A stretch of DNA of 64,000 nt from Apostichopus japonicus. Its lineage: Eukaryota > Echinodermata > Holothuroidea > Aspidochirotida > Stichopodidae. The stretch is taken from the NCBI RefSeq assembly GCF_037975245.1, contig NC_092572.1, forward strand, positions 6,713,501-6,777,500, given 5' to 3'. How positions within the stretch are numbered: position 1 is the stretch's first letter; each line of letters begins with the position of its first letter. The translations under genes were made by a program, and so were the position numbers. The notes under the pieces are model-generated. The model did no database searches, was not told the origin of the DNA, and saw nothing but the letters and a program-made list of their open reading frames with translations. Below, piece after piece: positions 24,011-50,202 of this stretch.

Positions 24011-26119
24011 TGTCCATCTCGTATGTTATGTATCGTGCGTTTAGTGTCAACCGGTAGTATTACAAATTGCACTTTGAACCCTCAAGGAATGAAAAATAGA
24101 GAACTCGTTTCCTATATATGGCCAAATTATGTAGGAAAGTTTTTTACAATTTTAGAAAGTTCCCTCTAAATGAATTCCGAATTCATCGATATGTCAGCAT
24201 ATATAACACTTTAACTTGCGCAAATCACTTACGAAATTTCAGGCTAAGTGGAAAATTTCAATGTGACAGTTATTTGAACACAATTGCACAAAGAGACAGC
24301 ATCTTTCCAGGGGTGAAGCAAGGTTGTAGCAGTTTGTAGCAGGCATGCACTGTCATAAAAGCTCAACTGAAGCTTGCAGCCGGACAAACAATCAAGAAAT
24401 TAACCATCTCTTAAGACTCTCATGCATTATTGGCAGATGCAGTAACGTTCAAACATTGAACAATGTCCCTTTAAGTCTTCTAACGTGGGTCAGAGACATT
24501 CGTAGAAGGAAAGAAGGAAATTGTGACTCTTTCCGATATTTAATTCATTTAGGAATACAAATGTCAAAAAGCAGTTTAACTATTAACATGCTGAAGATTC
24601 TTTCAGTTATATATCACTTAAGAATGTTAATGGTTCGACGCAAGGGAGCAATCACGCTATGATAAATATGAACACTTAGCCTTTTAAAGGTTATTCCATG
24701 GACGTTAATAATAGTAGGCAGTCAGTTCGTACATCGGTATCAATTAGTTCGAGCCAAATGTTCACAAGCGCTCTTTTACGACAGAAAACTTCTAGGAAAC
24801 ATCTTGAATGAATCATTCAATTAAAATCAGAACGCATGGTCTTTTTGTTCCGCTCCTTCACATTTGTGTTATGAAGTATTGAGTAATAGTGAAATGGAAC
24901 ATCTTTGCACATAGATTGGTAAAAGTGTATCAAATCTACCAGATTAAAGTAATTTTGGCATGAAAATTTCTCTTCTGCAAGTACATTTCAATCCAATCAG
25001 AGAATAAATGGGGAGGGGTGGGGTAGATATTAAGCATGTAATAATTCTCCTGACTACTATACTTCTATAATTGACTCATCATATAGCCTAATTTATATTT
25101 ACCGAAGAATTAATACATTAAATACACTTGTAAGTGATTAGAAAGTGTAATTTTGACTAAATTTTACAAACGCTAAATTGACCTAAAATCTGGCACTTTT
25201 GTTAATGGATTGAATGTGTATTGTGTATTGAGTAAAATTTGTATAGTAAGATTATGGAAGTTATAGTTAATATTTAGGTAAAACTGAATAAAGGAAATTT
25301 ACTAAAAACTCACACTAACTCTGGTCATGTTCAGTTGGAATAAACCCAGTGAAACTTCTTATGGTGAATCTGCTTTCTACACTCAAATATAAACTTTCTA
25401 TTGAAAAATCGCTAAGAGAAAGAACAAGCACATGGGAACACGATACAATCAAAATGCATAGAATGGCACTATAGGGTAACTTGGATTGGTTCATTACCAA
25501 CTATGACTAATGGAGAGCATAAATAAATCAGAAAGAGATTTCGACATAAACTGTATGTCTGGGTAGAATTATTTCACTTGAAGATTATTTTGCTAAATAA
25601 ACTATTAAAGTTAGTAAGTTTATCTCCGCTTGACTCGAGAATGACTGATTGTCTTTGTCAGCTCTAGAATGTAGCAGAGGAATATTTCAGAAACTACAAA
25701 GGGGGAAACAGCGTTCACATCCACTTGAAAGGAGAGAGGCAAGAAAACTTCTCTGTTCTTTAAATCTGTAAATATGTGCCGTGTGAAACGAATAAAAGAA
25801 ATGAAATTAAGTTCTGTGAACGAATAATTAAAAAAAACGGTTGCCAGTCTACAGAAATCACTTCATTCTGAGAAATGAAGTTGCGCTAAGGTTCGCCTCC
25901 CTTCCCCCCCACCCCCCCCCCCCCCAAAAGTGCGCGTGTGTTTCTTCGGAATGGGAAGGAAACTTTGTATGCTGATGATCGTAAACCACCAATTAGCATT
26001 AAACTTGCGCGCTAAATGTGTTGCTTTTGTTTTATATCTTCACACCGGTACAGAAGTAGAGTAAAAACTCAAAAAAAGCAACATATTGATGAATCTACAG
26101 GGTAATGATTGTGCATTAG
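24011..26119. other. Spacer between inverted satellite arrays
   Basis: About 2.1 kb without a recognised gene. Open frames at 24118-24339 and 24345-24662 have no recognisable motif. A C-rich tract lies near 25905-25925. It may be the inside of a large inverted-repeat element, but no transposase is visible. Confidence 0.5.
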
Positions 26120-27172
26120 TCATTTGAATTTGGTCAAATAATCTTTGGACCGGATAAGACACATTATGGGACTCTTCAACAATGTCGGTTTGTTTGTTAG
26201 GTCCCGTTACACTCATTTGTGAAGTGATGATTTAGTGGTCATTTTAATTGATCAAGCACTTTTTGCACCGAGCAAGACGCATTATGGTACTCTTTTAAAT
26301 TGTCATTAGAGTTCATATGACCCATTGGTTGGGTGGTCCAAGGCGAGCTGGTTCGATTAGGGTCTTAAGGAATTTTTTAGGTCCCGTTACATTCATTTAC
26401 TAAGTGATGATTTCAGTGGTCATTTTAATTCGTCAAGCACCCTTTGGACCGAGCAAGACGCTCGTACATATGTATATCGGCTAAATGTATACAATTAAAA
26501 ATACACTGTTTTATTGTGTTGTATACTATACACGGTATAATTGTCTACATTAATGTGTTGTGTAGAGCTGAGTCAAGCGAGTAAACAAACGATCGAGGAC
26601 TGCCTATAATGGGCGCAATAGTTGGGAATAGTTGCTTCATTGTGTTAAGAACACTATATACTTTCGTTCATATATACCTACAAAATGTTTTGGAAAGTTG
26701 CTAATGTGAAATATCTTGAATATGTTCGTGTTGTCAGTGTCAACTCAGCTTGGGAAAAAAAACTATTCGCGACCGGGCAAGACACATTATGGCACTTTTC
26801 TACATTGGCATTAGAGTTCATATGACCCATTGGTTGGGTGGTCCAAGCGTGCTGGTTTGGATTAGGGTCTTAAGAAGTTTTCAGGTCTTAGGCCTATTAC
26901 ATTCATTGACGAAGTGATGATTTGGTGGTCATTTTAATTGGTCAAGCACTCTTTGGACCGGCAAGACGCATGTTGGTACCCTTCTACAATGTCTTAAGAT
27001 TTCATATAACCCATTGGTTAGGTGGTCCAAGGCGTACTAGTCTTGATTAGGGAGTAAAGTGTTTTTTTTTCAGGTGCCGTTACATTAATTTAAGTAATGA
27101 TGAAGTAGTTGTCATTTGAATTGGTCAAAAACTCTTTGGACTGGGCAAGATGCATTATGGTACCTTCTAGAA
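26120..27172. repeat. Satellite array, about 180-bp units, inverted
   Basis: Reverse-oriented units of the array at 23262-24010, recognisable by CACTCTTTGGACC, GCAAGACGCATTATGGTAC, GTCCCGTTACATT and AGTGGTCATTTTAATT. One unit is interrupted by about 300 bases (26463-26765) of unrelated sequence, after which the interrupted motif resumes with a repeat of CGGGCAAGACACATTATGG-like sequence. Confidence 0.88.
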
Positions 27173-27798
27173 TGAGTAAATGAATAGGTAGCAGTTACTC
27201 ATTCGCGAATGTTGAACGAGGAATAGATATATAACTTCACACCCTGTTTACTGAAACTGCCTTCTTGTGTGTGTATCCATTCATGTAGTACTTTAATCTG
27301 CTAAATCATACGCTGTGATTAAAATGTTGGCGCTATTGAAATAATTTAATTATAAAGTTTGTATATTACATCAATACGTGTTGGTTCTCTTCTGAATAAC
27401 AAGACTTTCAGCAGTTGAATTATCAACTCTAGTCAATAAACGAATCTGAACTTTAATATGATACAAGAAAAGTCACATTATATCCTTTGTTTACATTTAT
27501 TTATTTTCGTGAATAAACTAATTTTATATAAAGTTTCATATTAACTGTGAATTAAAAACGAGTACAAACATATCCATGCATCTTGGATACATCAGAAGGC
27601 ACATATTATTTCCTTCCCTCATGCAACAGTAAATCAGAATAATAAAAAATGATATTATGGATATAAAACATGTAAGAACTTTTAAAAAATGAATAAAATT
27701 GGCAGAGCATGATACTAATAACATTGAGGTAGCATTGACGCACAGTGTGGAACAAATCTTTATAGTACTGTACGCAATAGACAATATAATATATGTAA
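27173..27798. other. Sequence left of copy B start, no gene
   Basis: AT-rich, no coding feature. Part of it may belong to the duplicated segment, because the corresponding part of copy A would lie before the window and cannot be compared. Confidence 0.5.
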
Positions 27799-28556
27799 TC
27801 ATATTAAACTGCAATATAACCATACATTCTCTAGAGGACTTCTAGGAAACTACATTGTTACAAACATTGCCTGTTTTTTACTAGTTTCTACGGTTAGTTG
27901 TTTACCACTTTATATTGATGTAGGTAGGGAATTTGTAGTAAGTCAATTCAGACTCGTATGGCATCAAACTATCATTCATGGATTTTTTGCTCATATCCAT
28001 TTTATAACTCTAGCAAGATTACATTCTCATATTCTTTCTTGGAGCTTTTTAACTTTTACTTGTACGCACATTTATGCCGTTGTACTTTTCCATAACTCTA
28101 TTAAGGAATGACACATAATGATAAAAATTTTGTAGTGAAGTGCCAAGTAACATTTTCTGGAAGACCTTGAGTGGTAGAAAATAGCATTAAAAATGTCATA
28201 ACTAGCAATTTGGTTGTCCCGATAACCAATTTAATATACATTTATTCCAATACTAAAATCGATGTATAGAGTAACTTTAAAGAAATGTGCTTTATTGTTT
28301 CCTTTTAAGTCCAATTTCCAATTGAGTCCCAGCCAGTGTTCCTTCACCTGAATGGAAACTTATCTAGAAGAAAATATGAAAGCTTTCTTAGAGTTTCCTT
28401 AAATTACTAAATTAAACAGTTATGAAGCCACACATTGTTATCACAGCATTTAACAACTGATGCACATGAAACTTGAGGGAGGTAAGGAGAAATGGTCCAT
28501 AGTGACTTTTGTACAGCCCATTTTACCCTCGAATTTACACAAGTGTTTTCAAATTC

Positions 28557-31500
28557 AACAGTTACTTATAAAGTTGCTTCGGAAAAGGGAACCAATTGCA
28601 TTGTCTTGTCCCGTTGTGTTGACAGTACACTGAACCATATATTGCAATTGCACTGGAAGTGAACTTGTGTGTGGTATCTCATAAATGTGATCTAGGGTTA
28701 ATAATAAAGGTTTACAGAGTAATGCTGAAACTCATTCAAAACAAAAAATGGTAAACTTGCGTGCTAACATACCTCCTCTTCATAACCACTCATTACAACA
28801 CTTTCTAGCTAGTTCACACATATCACATCTGGTAAGCTTTCAGACTTGGGAGCAGTACTCTATTCCTCCGTCACAGGCTCCTATGAACAAATAGAATGAT
28901 CTAAAATCACGAATTGATTTTTGAAAATTGACTTATGTGTAGACCAACTATCATGTGTTGCTACATAACACCAGCAAATATTTTTTGTAAGACTGCATTC
29001 ACAGCAGGGCCGGATTTAGGAATGGGCAACGTGGACAGTTTGTCCATGGGCAATTTCAAGAAAAAAATATAAGGAAAAAGTAGGCTGATACGTATGTTCA
29101 ATGAAATCATATTGCGCGCGTTTTACGTAATCTACATACACACAAGCCATATTCAATTGTAATTGGATCTCTTTGTGAATGGTAGAAACAGCTAATTGTG
29201 TGTTTTCCTGTCGGAAGACAAACATGAATAGCCTAATAACTAAAGTCATCAATCTCAACGTCTATTCTTTATTATTGGTTGGTTTTGAAACGTTACAGTA
29301 CACTCTGACATTGCGCCTGTCATCACCTTCCGCTAGGTTCCTGCTCCCAACCGATTTTGACAGTTTTTGGCTCAAAAAATTGCCAAGGTCACATCAAATT
29401 TGGAAATGTGGAAGCAGTGCGCAGTCAGGAAAATACAATATTGCGCAATAGATATCACCAAGTCACGGACTGAAACGGTATTTGAATTCACAGATTTTGA
29501 GAGATGTGGTAGCAACCTGCTAATTTGCATACGGTAGGGGTGGTAGCAACCTGTTCATTTGTACTGAGAGAGGTGGTAGCAACCTGTTTACATGAACTGA
29601 AAATTGTGCAGGCAAACAGGCTTACATACCGTAACGAAAATTCGTGAACATAAATTTACATCAAAAATCAAAATTGACTGCACCATTTTACATCTAAGCA
29701 CCATTAATTATTCCAAAAGAAAACACCCCTCCCCTTTGACTCCTCCCCCAGGACGGCGTTCACTGGGTTGATGTCTGTTTCCACTTATGAAGGTTGCCCA
29801 CGGGCCTTCACATGTCTTAATACTGCCCTAAATGACTGTGCACGTATAACGTTAGCTTGATAATTTGTAAGTGTACACTTCAAAGTAAGAGGTTCTTAAA
29901 GCAGTATATTTTGGTAGCTTAAGCAATATATATTACTTTGTGTAGCATTTATATTTTTGTAAGATGTGGCAGGGACGTAATAGTCGCAGCTGCTTCTACT
30001 CTAAATATTGTTCTGCGTAAAATTACACCGCTGCACGTTTTGTTGTTAAAAAGTCGAAAAAATGTCAGCGCATTTATCCTTTAAGGCCTTGGCTTTCCAT
30101 GACGTTATTATTTTGCTTCTAGGGTGTATATTGTTTCACCTTTACTGGTTTCTTCTACAGATTCAGGGGGTTAAATTTGATTCTTGCACACTGCCCTCAT
30201 AAATTTGATCTTTTATCAGCTTAACTGTATGTTTAAAAACATGGTGCCACCAGACCAGACTGGTGAAACAGAAAAAATGTTTGTCATTTGCTTCAATCTT
30301 TCTGCTACATCCTCACGTGTGTATTTGTGTGCGCTGACGCGAGATCATAAACTTTAATAAAAAAAGTGCATGGTTGCTGATCTTCGTTTTAAGTATGTTA
30401 TTATGAATGTATATATGTAGGCCTATGTATGTTTTTAGGTATATAATAATATGTAAAATACCACTTAGTGAATGCAAGATCCTTATTGGAGAAATTCAAG
30501 GTCAATTGAGTCCACAGCAGGTCAAAATCTGAAAACTCTGTTAGCAATATAGCTATAGAAGTACAGATTGAAACATTCCCCTTGATGAGTACAAAAAGGG
30601 AATTGAAATTGGTGGAGATAAATGTTATTTGAGGTCAAAAATGAAAACTTGTCAACTGATGGTTACTTGATGGTTACGCTGAAAGGAACACTTAGATGAT
30701 TTTTCCATACATGAACATACGCGTGGGTGACTATAAGACTTATTTAAGTTTTATATTCACATCAAATCTCTTTCTCAGAGTTCAACAGAGTCAAAGTTTA
30801 GTACAATTTGGGTAACAATAACGATTACAAGTAATGGTTGAATGAACTTTTTACGCCGTATGTAGATCCCCCTTAGTAACTACCTGACACATTGTTTATA
30901 ATATACAGTTCAAAGGTCATTTGACTTTACTTGACATATTTTGTATATAATAGACTTCAGATGTCACTTGAGGTCAATAAACGTGGAAGTTTGAAAACAT
31001 AAATGCAATTACTATGTAAGTGAAGCTTGAATGGATTTTCATATGTTGCATGTAGATCCACATTAATCATTGTACTAGGCACAACGTTATTAAGCTTGGA
31101 AAAGTCTTAATGTCTGTGTGTACTATAACTCCATAATTCGAACTGAACACACATTGTACTTGGGAATGAGATCCAACTTTATGAGTGCAACAGAGATACA
31201 GTGTTTTGCAGAGGATAAAGGTCATTTGAGATCACCAGAGGTCAAAATGGCAATTTCATGTGATAATTTCTAGAGGAATCCTGGCGGTAGGGTGTGTCGC
31301 TATATCCATACAACTATCTGGTGGACATGGTTGAATTTAAGTGTCAGGCTAAACCGATGCCTTCTCCGTATTTTGAGTTACTATTTCGTTCATTAACTTC
31401 GCAACTGAGCTAGTTAGAATACAATTCATTAGTCATAGATTATTAACATGTTGTTAGAACTGTCATTAGCGTGCTTTGTAATGTAATAAATGTACTTGTA

Positions 31501-32180
31501 TAACTGTAAGCATTAAGCAATCGTGAACACTTCCTGCTTTTATATCCCCGAGGAGAAATATATACGTTTTGATTTCAAACGTGTTGACATGAATTGTTGT
31601 TTGCAGCCTTCTAAGTGATCTGTCTCTTTCGAACGCTAGTTTGGCTGAACAGACTTGGCGACACTCGACCTCCTCTGAAACAAGGAAGTGAAAGACAAAG
31701 CTTAACCTGCACAAAGTATGGGGTCGTTAAAATGCAAATAGTAGAACAAAGCCTGTTTTTTTTTAAAAAATCCGAAAGCGAAACAGCACTTTCTGTTACA
31801 CGATAGGCTAAACAATGAAAAAAAAACATTTATAACTAATGTAGGCTACCTCTGTTATCACGGTACGATTTTTTTCTAGATCTAACAGATCAAATACAAA
31901 TGTTTCACCTTTCGATATGTAAGAAATATACAATAAAACGTGTACTGTATTTCACGTGGCAAACATTAAATCATTAAAGTTTTCCGCCATTAACTTGTTA
32001 CGCTTTCGTGTTATTTGTAGTATTTTTAGTAGAAATTGTGACACAGTGAAACTTTGAATGTACTTTCTTGTCTTTCATGATAACAAAATATTATAATTTT
32101 CATCTCGCTTGCACCTCTTGTAAATATATTGTCAAATGCTTAGGAGTTCAATGCATTTTTCATCGAGCAGCCAATTACCC
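28557..32180. other. Intergenic sequence, copy B, no gene
   Basis: Counterpart of 4934-8654, with numerous substitutions and indels. No gene is recognised. It includes the three-unit repeat at 29505-29600. Confidence 0.75.
29505..29600. repeat. Three-unit tandem repeat, copy B
   Basis: Three units starting GTGGTAGCAACCTG, the same arrangement as at 5939-6031. Confidence 0.85.
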
Positions 32181-35100
32181 TGAGCGAAATACTACCGTGA
32201 CTCTGTGTAATTCCATAGAGTTAGGTCTAGTTAAAACAGGCCTTGACAAGTAACATCCCACCATCACAAGACAGTCACTAATGAAATGAAACGTCTGATC
32301 GCTATATAGTGCCGTTTTATTCCACTCATTGGACCATGCAGGTGCCGGAACAAACATAACGGGCAATATAACACATGTATCACGAACTCACGATACTGGA
32401 ATACAACAAATGAAATGGATAAATGCGATGGAATCCTAACATGACTATTTACACATGCTGTGAGCCAATCCCGGCGGACGTTGTAACTCACTACATTTAC
32501 TAACACTGCTAACCTAGGCACGGTCTATACGCGGCCTACATACGATAATCTCAAACAGTAATTAGTATACTGTCAATTGCGTGATACCATGTTACATGTA
32601 AGGACGTCCAAGGCGTGTTTACGAGGAGACTTGAAAGGGTCAATTTCACATTAGATATGTCCGCCACAGCTGTCGAAAGTAAGTTTCGCAGAATGAGACA
32701 GTAAATGTGGTACCTTAACTTGATATGTCAATGCCAATGTAAGTGATATAACACATCCAATACCCCCATGAAAACAAGATTATCATAATAATCATAACAA
32801 ATAAGTAAAAGAAAAACAATACAATGATATACATAGGTTTAGGTACATCATACAATATATGAATAGGATTGAATGACTGCAGCATATGAAAGCACGTGTA
32901 TTAAGATATCGATGTGGACTTGAAAAGCGTTAACACAGATACTTGTCAATGCACAATAAGTCTGAAGTTCTTTGATTACCTCTCAATGAAGTGTTGATGA
33001 CTAGCTACCGATGGGCGGGATCAACGGATGATGCTACAATAGCATATCAGCAATCATGGATTACTCCACTAGCTCTATCACCTTCATAACATAACATGGT
33101 TCTTCTCTTTATATGACACATGCACAAGCTACATCAACCGTGTTATTGAGTTAATGTTCTCAGGACAACAACTTTTGCACTCCTCAAATAACCTGTAACC
33201 ATTTATGAATGTTTATTTTTAAAATGCCTGGCATTAACACATTGCTAAATGGCAGCTCCCTAGTTCACTAAGTCAAAATCTTAAAATAAAACGACACTTG
33301 CAGCACAGGTGTCTCCTTTCAAAGACACTAAGCTGACATTCTCAGTATCAAATATAGATGGACTAAAATTATGCTGTCAATGTACACACAAAACTATACC
33401 ACTGGTCGAGAGACACTGGTGAATTTGCTCACAGAAATACAGTTAATACAGCAAGAAATGCTGCTATCTTTGCAGAGTTGATTGTTTATTAATATAAATG
33501 AGATCACATGATCTTAATGTGTCTAACTCCTCGTTTTCGTTTGTTTTTTTTTTGCTATTCATTGTAAATTTATAGACAACAAGTCATCTATAACAGTAAT
33601 TAAGTGTCATATTTCAAACGCTAAACAGAATCTTTAAGATTTTACTTGAAAAGATCCCAAAGCTATTAAAGCTATTGCTAACTGTCATATTTCAACATTT
33701 TCCAGCTATCAATATGTCAACTTTATGTGTCAAGTATTGAACTTCGTGGAATTCAGGAATTTCAAAATTACACAACATTATTGTTACAACATGCCAGTAT
33801 GCATATTGAAAATTAGTTGTTTAGATAAAAAAAATACATTTATTTTACTAGTGAAAAAGTGGGGTCTGTTTAGTGAATGTAAGACATCACTGACCAAATA
33901 TCCGTCTGGCGCTTTTTTACAATCCGATTCGGTCAAATTGTAGCCATCTGGATCGCTTTCATTGAAAAAAAATCTGAGAATCCCTCTACAAACAACAACA
34001 AGTTCTACCCACTTTCGATCACCGATGCATTTCGATGATCTCTTTCAAATTATGATTTATTTACAACAACAAAAATAACTGCAATCTCCTACTTGATAGG
34101 GCTGACTAAACTATTATGCTTCCTGATACTGTATTATGTACTATTTGTTGCAGAACCCTCTGAATTAGTCACTTTCATCTTTATTGACCGTGTTGCTCGA
34201 AACTCAAATAACGTTTCATGAAAAGATAATTGAAAATTTGATCATATAATGTTCTTTTCTAAAATCCATATCTCTTCTTCACCATCATCTGGAAATGTAC
34301 CTTTTTAACTTCATTAGGTCCACTTAACTATGCTTACCTATCTAAGTGCACACTGCCGTTGCGATGAAAATTCTATAAAAAAGTATAAAGCATAAAAAGA
34401 ACACGTGTAGCTGCGGCAATCCTTGTTACACAAACACAGCAATCTGAAACTTATTTTCTGCATTTATAAACATTAATTTGCTTCAATCTACAAGTTATGT
34501 CTTCCTTACCGCATCAAGCATGTTGTCGTATTCTGAGAACTTGCGATTAGAGATATGAGTTCAAATTGTCATGACATGTGTTAATGTTTAGACCTATGAC
34601 CCAAAGCGTCTTTTCCGTAAATGTTTTTCGATGGGATTGTTGTTTTTCTATATCTGTCTTCCTTGATTCTTACTTTTGAAAGGTCTCAGGCTTTCCTTGC
34701 CTTACTTTTGGAGTTCAAATTTACCGCTACGTTTCGAACACCAGTTTGACTGAATAATAATTTAACACATGCAATGTTCGTAATACAAGGAAAAAAATTA
34801 GCTTCTTGTATGTTAAGAAGCACAAAGCCTTCTATATAGATGAGCTGGTGTAGTGTCAATGAAACTTGTGTACTTGATCATAAATCAGAAGCGAAACAAC
34901 TTTTTAAGTAGCATTAATGAGAAAATTGTCCAAATTAATTGTTGCCATGAATTGATTTATGACTCTGACTGAAGTGCAAATGCAATATGTTCGAATTAAT
35001 CATTTATGGTTGATAAATGAAACACTATAATAGCATTTTTTTGTATAACAGTCGAAAGTTGGTCGTCCTTTCACTGTCTGTGTTTGATTATGTATGAACA

Positions 35101-35930
35101 AAAATCGTAAGTGCTGATGCTGATTGATAAGTCTTGAAAATCGTATCACCGGAAAACGTATTGTGCACGTTTGGAACTAAGTTGCATCTTTCCCACCTAT
35201 TGGGAAGAGTCGACGTTCATTTAGCATAACATATTCACTTAATTCATTTGTGTTCAATTCAAATCATTGAGAGAACAAACTGAAAAACTCACCGAACGCT
35301 TCTGAATTGATCTTTTTTGCGATGTCTAGTTATTTTCTTGTTTCTTCTCTGCCACGAAGCTTCCCGAGGTAGCCGTTTTGCATTAACATGTTTACATACG
35401 TGATAACGCTTTTATCACCGTTTTTTTTTTTTTTTTAAAGTAGTGTACACTTGATCGTACACTGTACACTGAATTGTACACCGTGTACCCTGTGTACAGT
35501 GTACTATGTACATTGTACACATTGTACACTGAAGGATTTCACACTAAATTGTACACATTGTACACTTGATGAAGGTGTATTTACCTATCATCACCAGGCT
35601 TATGGACATTTAAATGTATAAAACTAAGAGAACCTGACATTTTGACGGTCCTTTTATAATTTGTCTTAGCAGGGAAAGATTACAAGTGCAACACACTATA
35701 TCTGCCCTCTACCTCTTTTTTAAACCATGTATCATACTCATCCCCAATCAAATGGATTTTACTTCTTTCATTATTAGCTTGTATCTGCTCTCTCGCTCTC
35801 ACTCATTTCACAGCCTAAAAGGTTCTCTACAAACTCATAGTAACGGTTTGCATTGTGTAATTTGCTTCTGATTTGAGAGTCTCTAGAACAACATATGTAA
35901 AGGTGAAAGAGAAACATTGACTCCAGTATG
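32181..35930. other. Copy-B-specific 3.7 kb block
   Basis: Homology with copy A stops near 32180 and resumes near 35930. Within this block I see no protein motif and no clear terminal repeats. It includes a TGTACA-rich cluster (35443-35571). It is either an insertion in B of an unrecognised element or sequence that was lost and replaced in A. Confidence 0.55.
35443..35571. repeat. GTACA-rich cluster
   Basis: About 130 bases with many copies of the palindromic hexamer TGTACA and its variants (GTACACTG, TGTACATTGTACAC), in both spacing and orientation irregular. It looks like a decayed short-unit repeat able to form hairpins. Not present in copy A. Confidence 0.75.
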
Positions 35931-37584
35931 TTTATAATTATTAACTATTGTATAATTAAAAATATTATGTCAAGTACTATCAAATTATGTGACTACCACG
36001 GGAACTTAGGACAAAGGTCAAATGCATTGTTAGCTTTCTATAACAAAATGTCCTTAATCATTTCATAAATGTTCTTCGAATTTAGTACGAAGCTGCCATG
36101 GAATATGGAAATTTACATTGAAGACTTTAAGAATGAAAGGTTAGAGTTCAAAGATTAGAAAAAAATGGCATTGAATATTAGAACATCATTGAATAGACAT
36201 TCAACATTCTAAAGTTAATTATGATAAAAACTCATCAACATATTTACTACAAAGGTCAATCCTCAAGCGGCATAGGGGAAATGCTGTTTTGTGCACTTTG
36301 GCTATAATACATGGTCTGAATTTACTATTATGAATCCCATATGCTACTATGTAGCTCAATTGTTCTTGAAGGGTGTTTGCAATAATATCTTGCTTAATTG
36401 TTTCTGTCAATGATTGATTGATTTGATTGATGTTTATCCAGGAAGGAGCTATTTTTTCGACTGAAAAGCTCTTGAACAGATTACGCATTAATAATAAGTT
36501 AAAAGAAAAACAACAATAAACTTTTATGTTGGGCTATATAGAAACTGTTCAACAAAAGAAGCTGTTTAGCCTCACACCGTTACGGACTGGTAATAAAGCT
36601 GACATATATTGCTCGACTCTCAGTTTAATAACTGTTATTGAAGTTTATCAACGTAAACAAAATTAATATTAACCAACTTCCTTGTACAATTACCTCTAAA
36701 TTATCAAATGGCCAAAAGAAACCACAGAACTTTTAGCCAAAATATCATAACTTGTGACAAGAAAACAATGTCTTATTCATTGTTATTTTGAAATGGCGAT
36801 AAATTGTTTGCTTGACTTCAAGCTAAAACTGACAGCAATACTACAAGTAAATTTTCGGCAGTCAGCATAAGCTGAAATGAACGGTTGATAACTATGTTAT
36901 GCCAATTGTCTTTTACATAACAAAAAAGTTCTTTATTGTGGAAATTATTATGCATTAAATCACTGTCATTCTATAAACAAATATCAGCAATAAGTTTAGG
37001 CTAATATGAGCAGTTGATGCCATTTCTAGCAAATTGCATATAAACCTCCTTTATTCCGAAGTAGAATATCCACTTCCAAACTTTATGTCACAGTGTTAGA
37101 TTGGTGTAATTTTTTCAAAAGTATGAGCAACATCTGAAGTTGATTCCCAATAGCCCTGTTTGACTGTGATTTACAATATTCAGACTAACGCATGTATTCC
37201 TGGTACACTATTCATGCTTAAATGATTTGACGCTTGAAAAATAATTTATTCAGTCATAATGATAACTGTAAATCATCCGTACATTTTTATTTGAAATTGA
37301 CGAATCGAAAACGAGAGGCTTAATAAAACTGCCAACGCCTTTATTTTCGATATCGCCTTTGTGCTAGACGGCAATGTCATGTACTCATCCAACTGCGCGT
37401 GCGTAGAAATGACTGTTCGGTAAAGCTTTTCGATCAAATGTTTGAAGTAGTGATATGCGAAGGTCACTTTGTTGCAACAGTATGGAGTAATCCGTTGAGT
37501 AATAATCATGTAAATTCAAAGGAGTGATGCAATACATGACGAGGTGTAAGAGCGGAACGAAACTACGCAAAAAGCAAAGCTAAA
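35931..37584. other. Upstream region of receptor gene B
   Basis: Matched by 9346-10857 of copy A. It presumably contains promoter and 5' UTR. No core promoter element can be identified by eye. Conservation between copies is no higher here than in the introns. Confidence 0.55.
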
Positions 37585-50018
<12,434 letters not shown>

Positions 50019-50196
50019 CGTTATTTCGGAAATTGTCACGAAAAAAGAGAAGTTTGTATTTTTAAACAAATAATTGAGGAACATTAACAATGTTAACCTG
50101 CTAATATAAAGCTATATATGAGGTTAAGGGTACTGTTGGGCCTCCTTTCAATCTAACCAATGTACTTAAATAATGCTCAAAACGTCAAGCAATCAA

Positions 50197-50202
50197 AATA
50201 AA
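50197..50202 (+). promoter_or_regulatory. Candidate polyadenylation signal of gene B
   Basis: AATAAA about 180 bases after the stop codon of gene B. Other AATAAA copies occur further down in this AT-rich flank, so the choice is provisional. Confidence 0.5.

Noticed and set aside
24118-24662. Two consecutive + strand frames of 73 and 105 codons between the satellite arrays
   Set aside because: No domain, no codon pattern or splice context, and no transposase-like motif.
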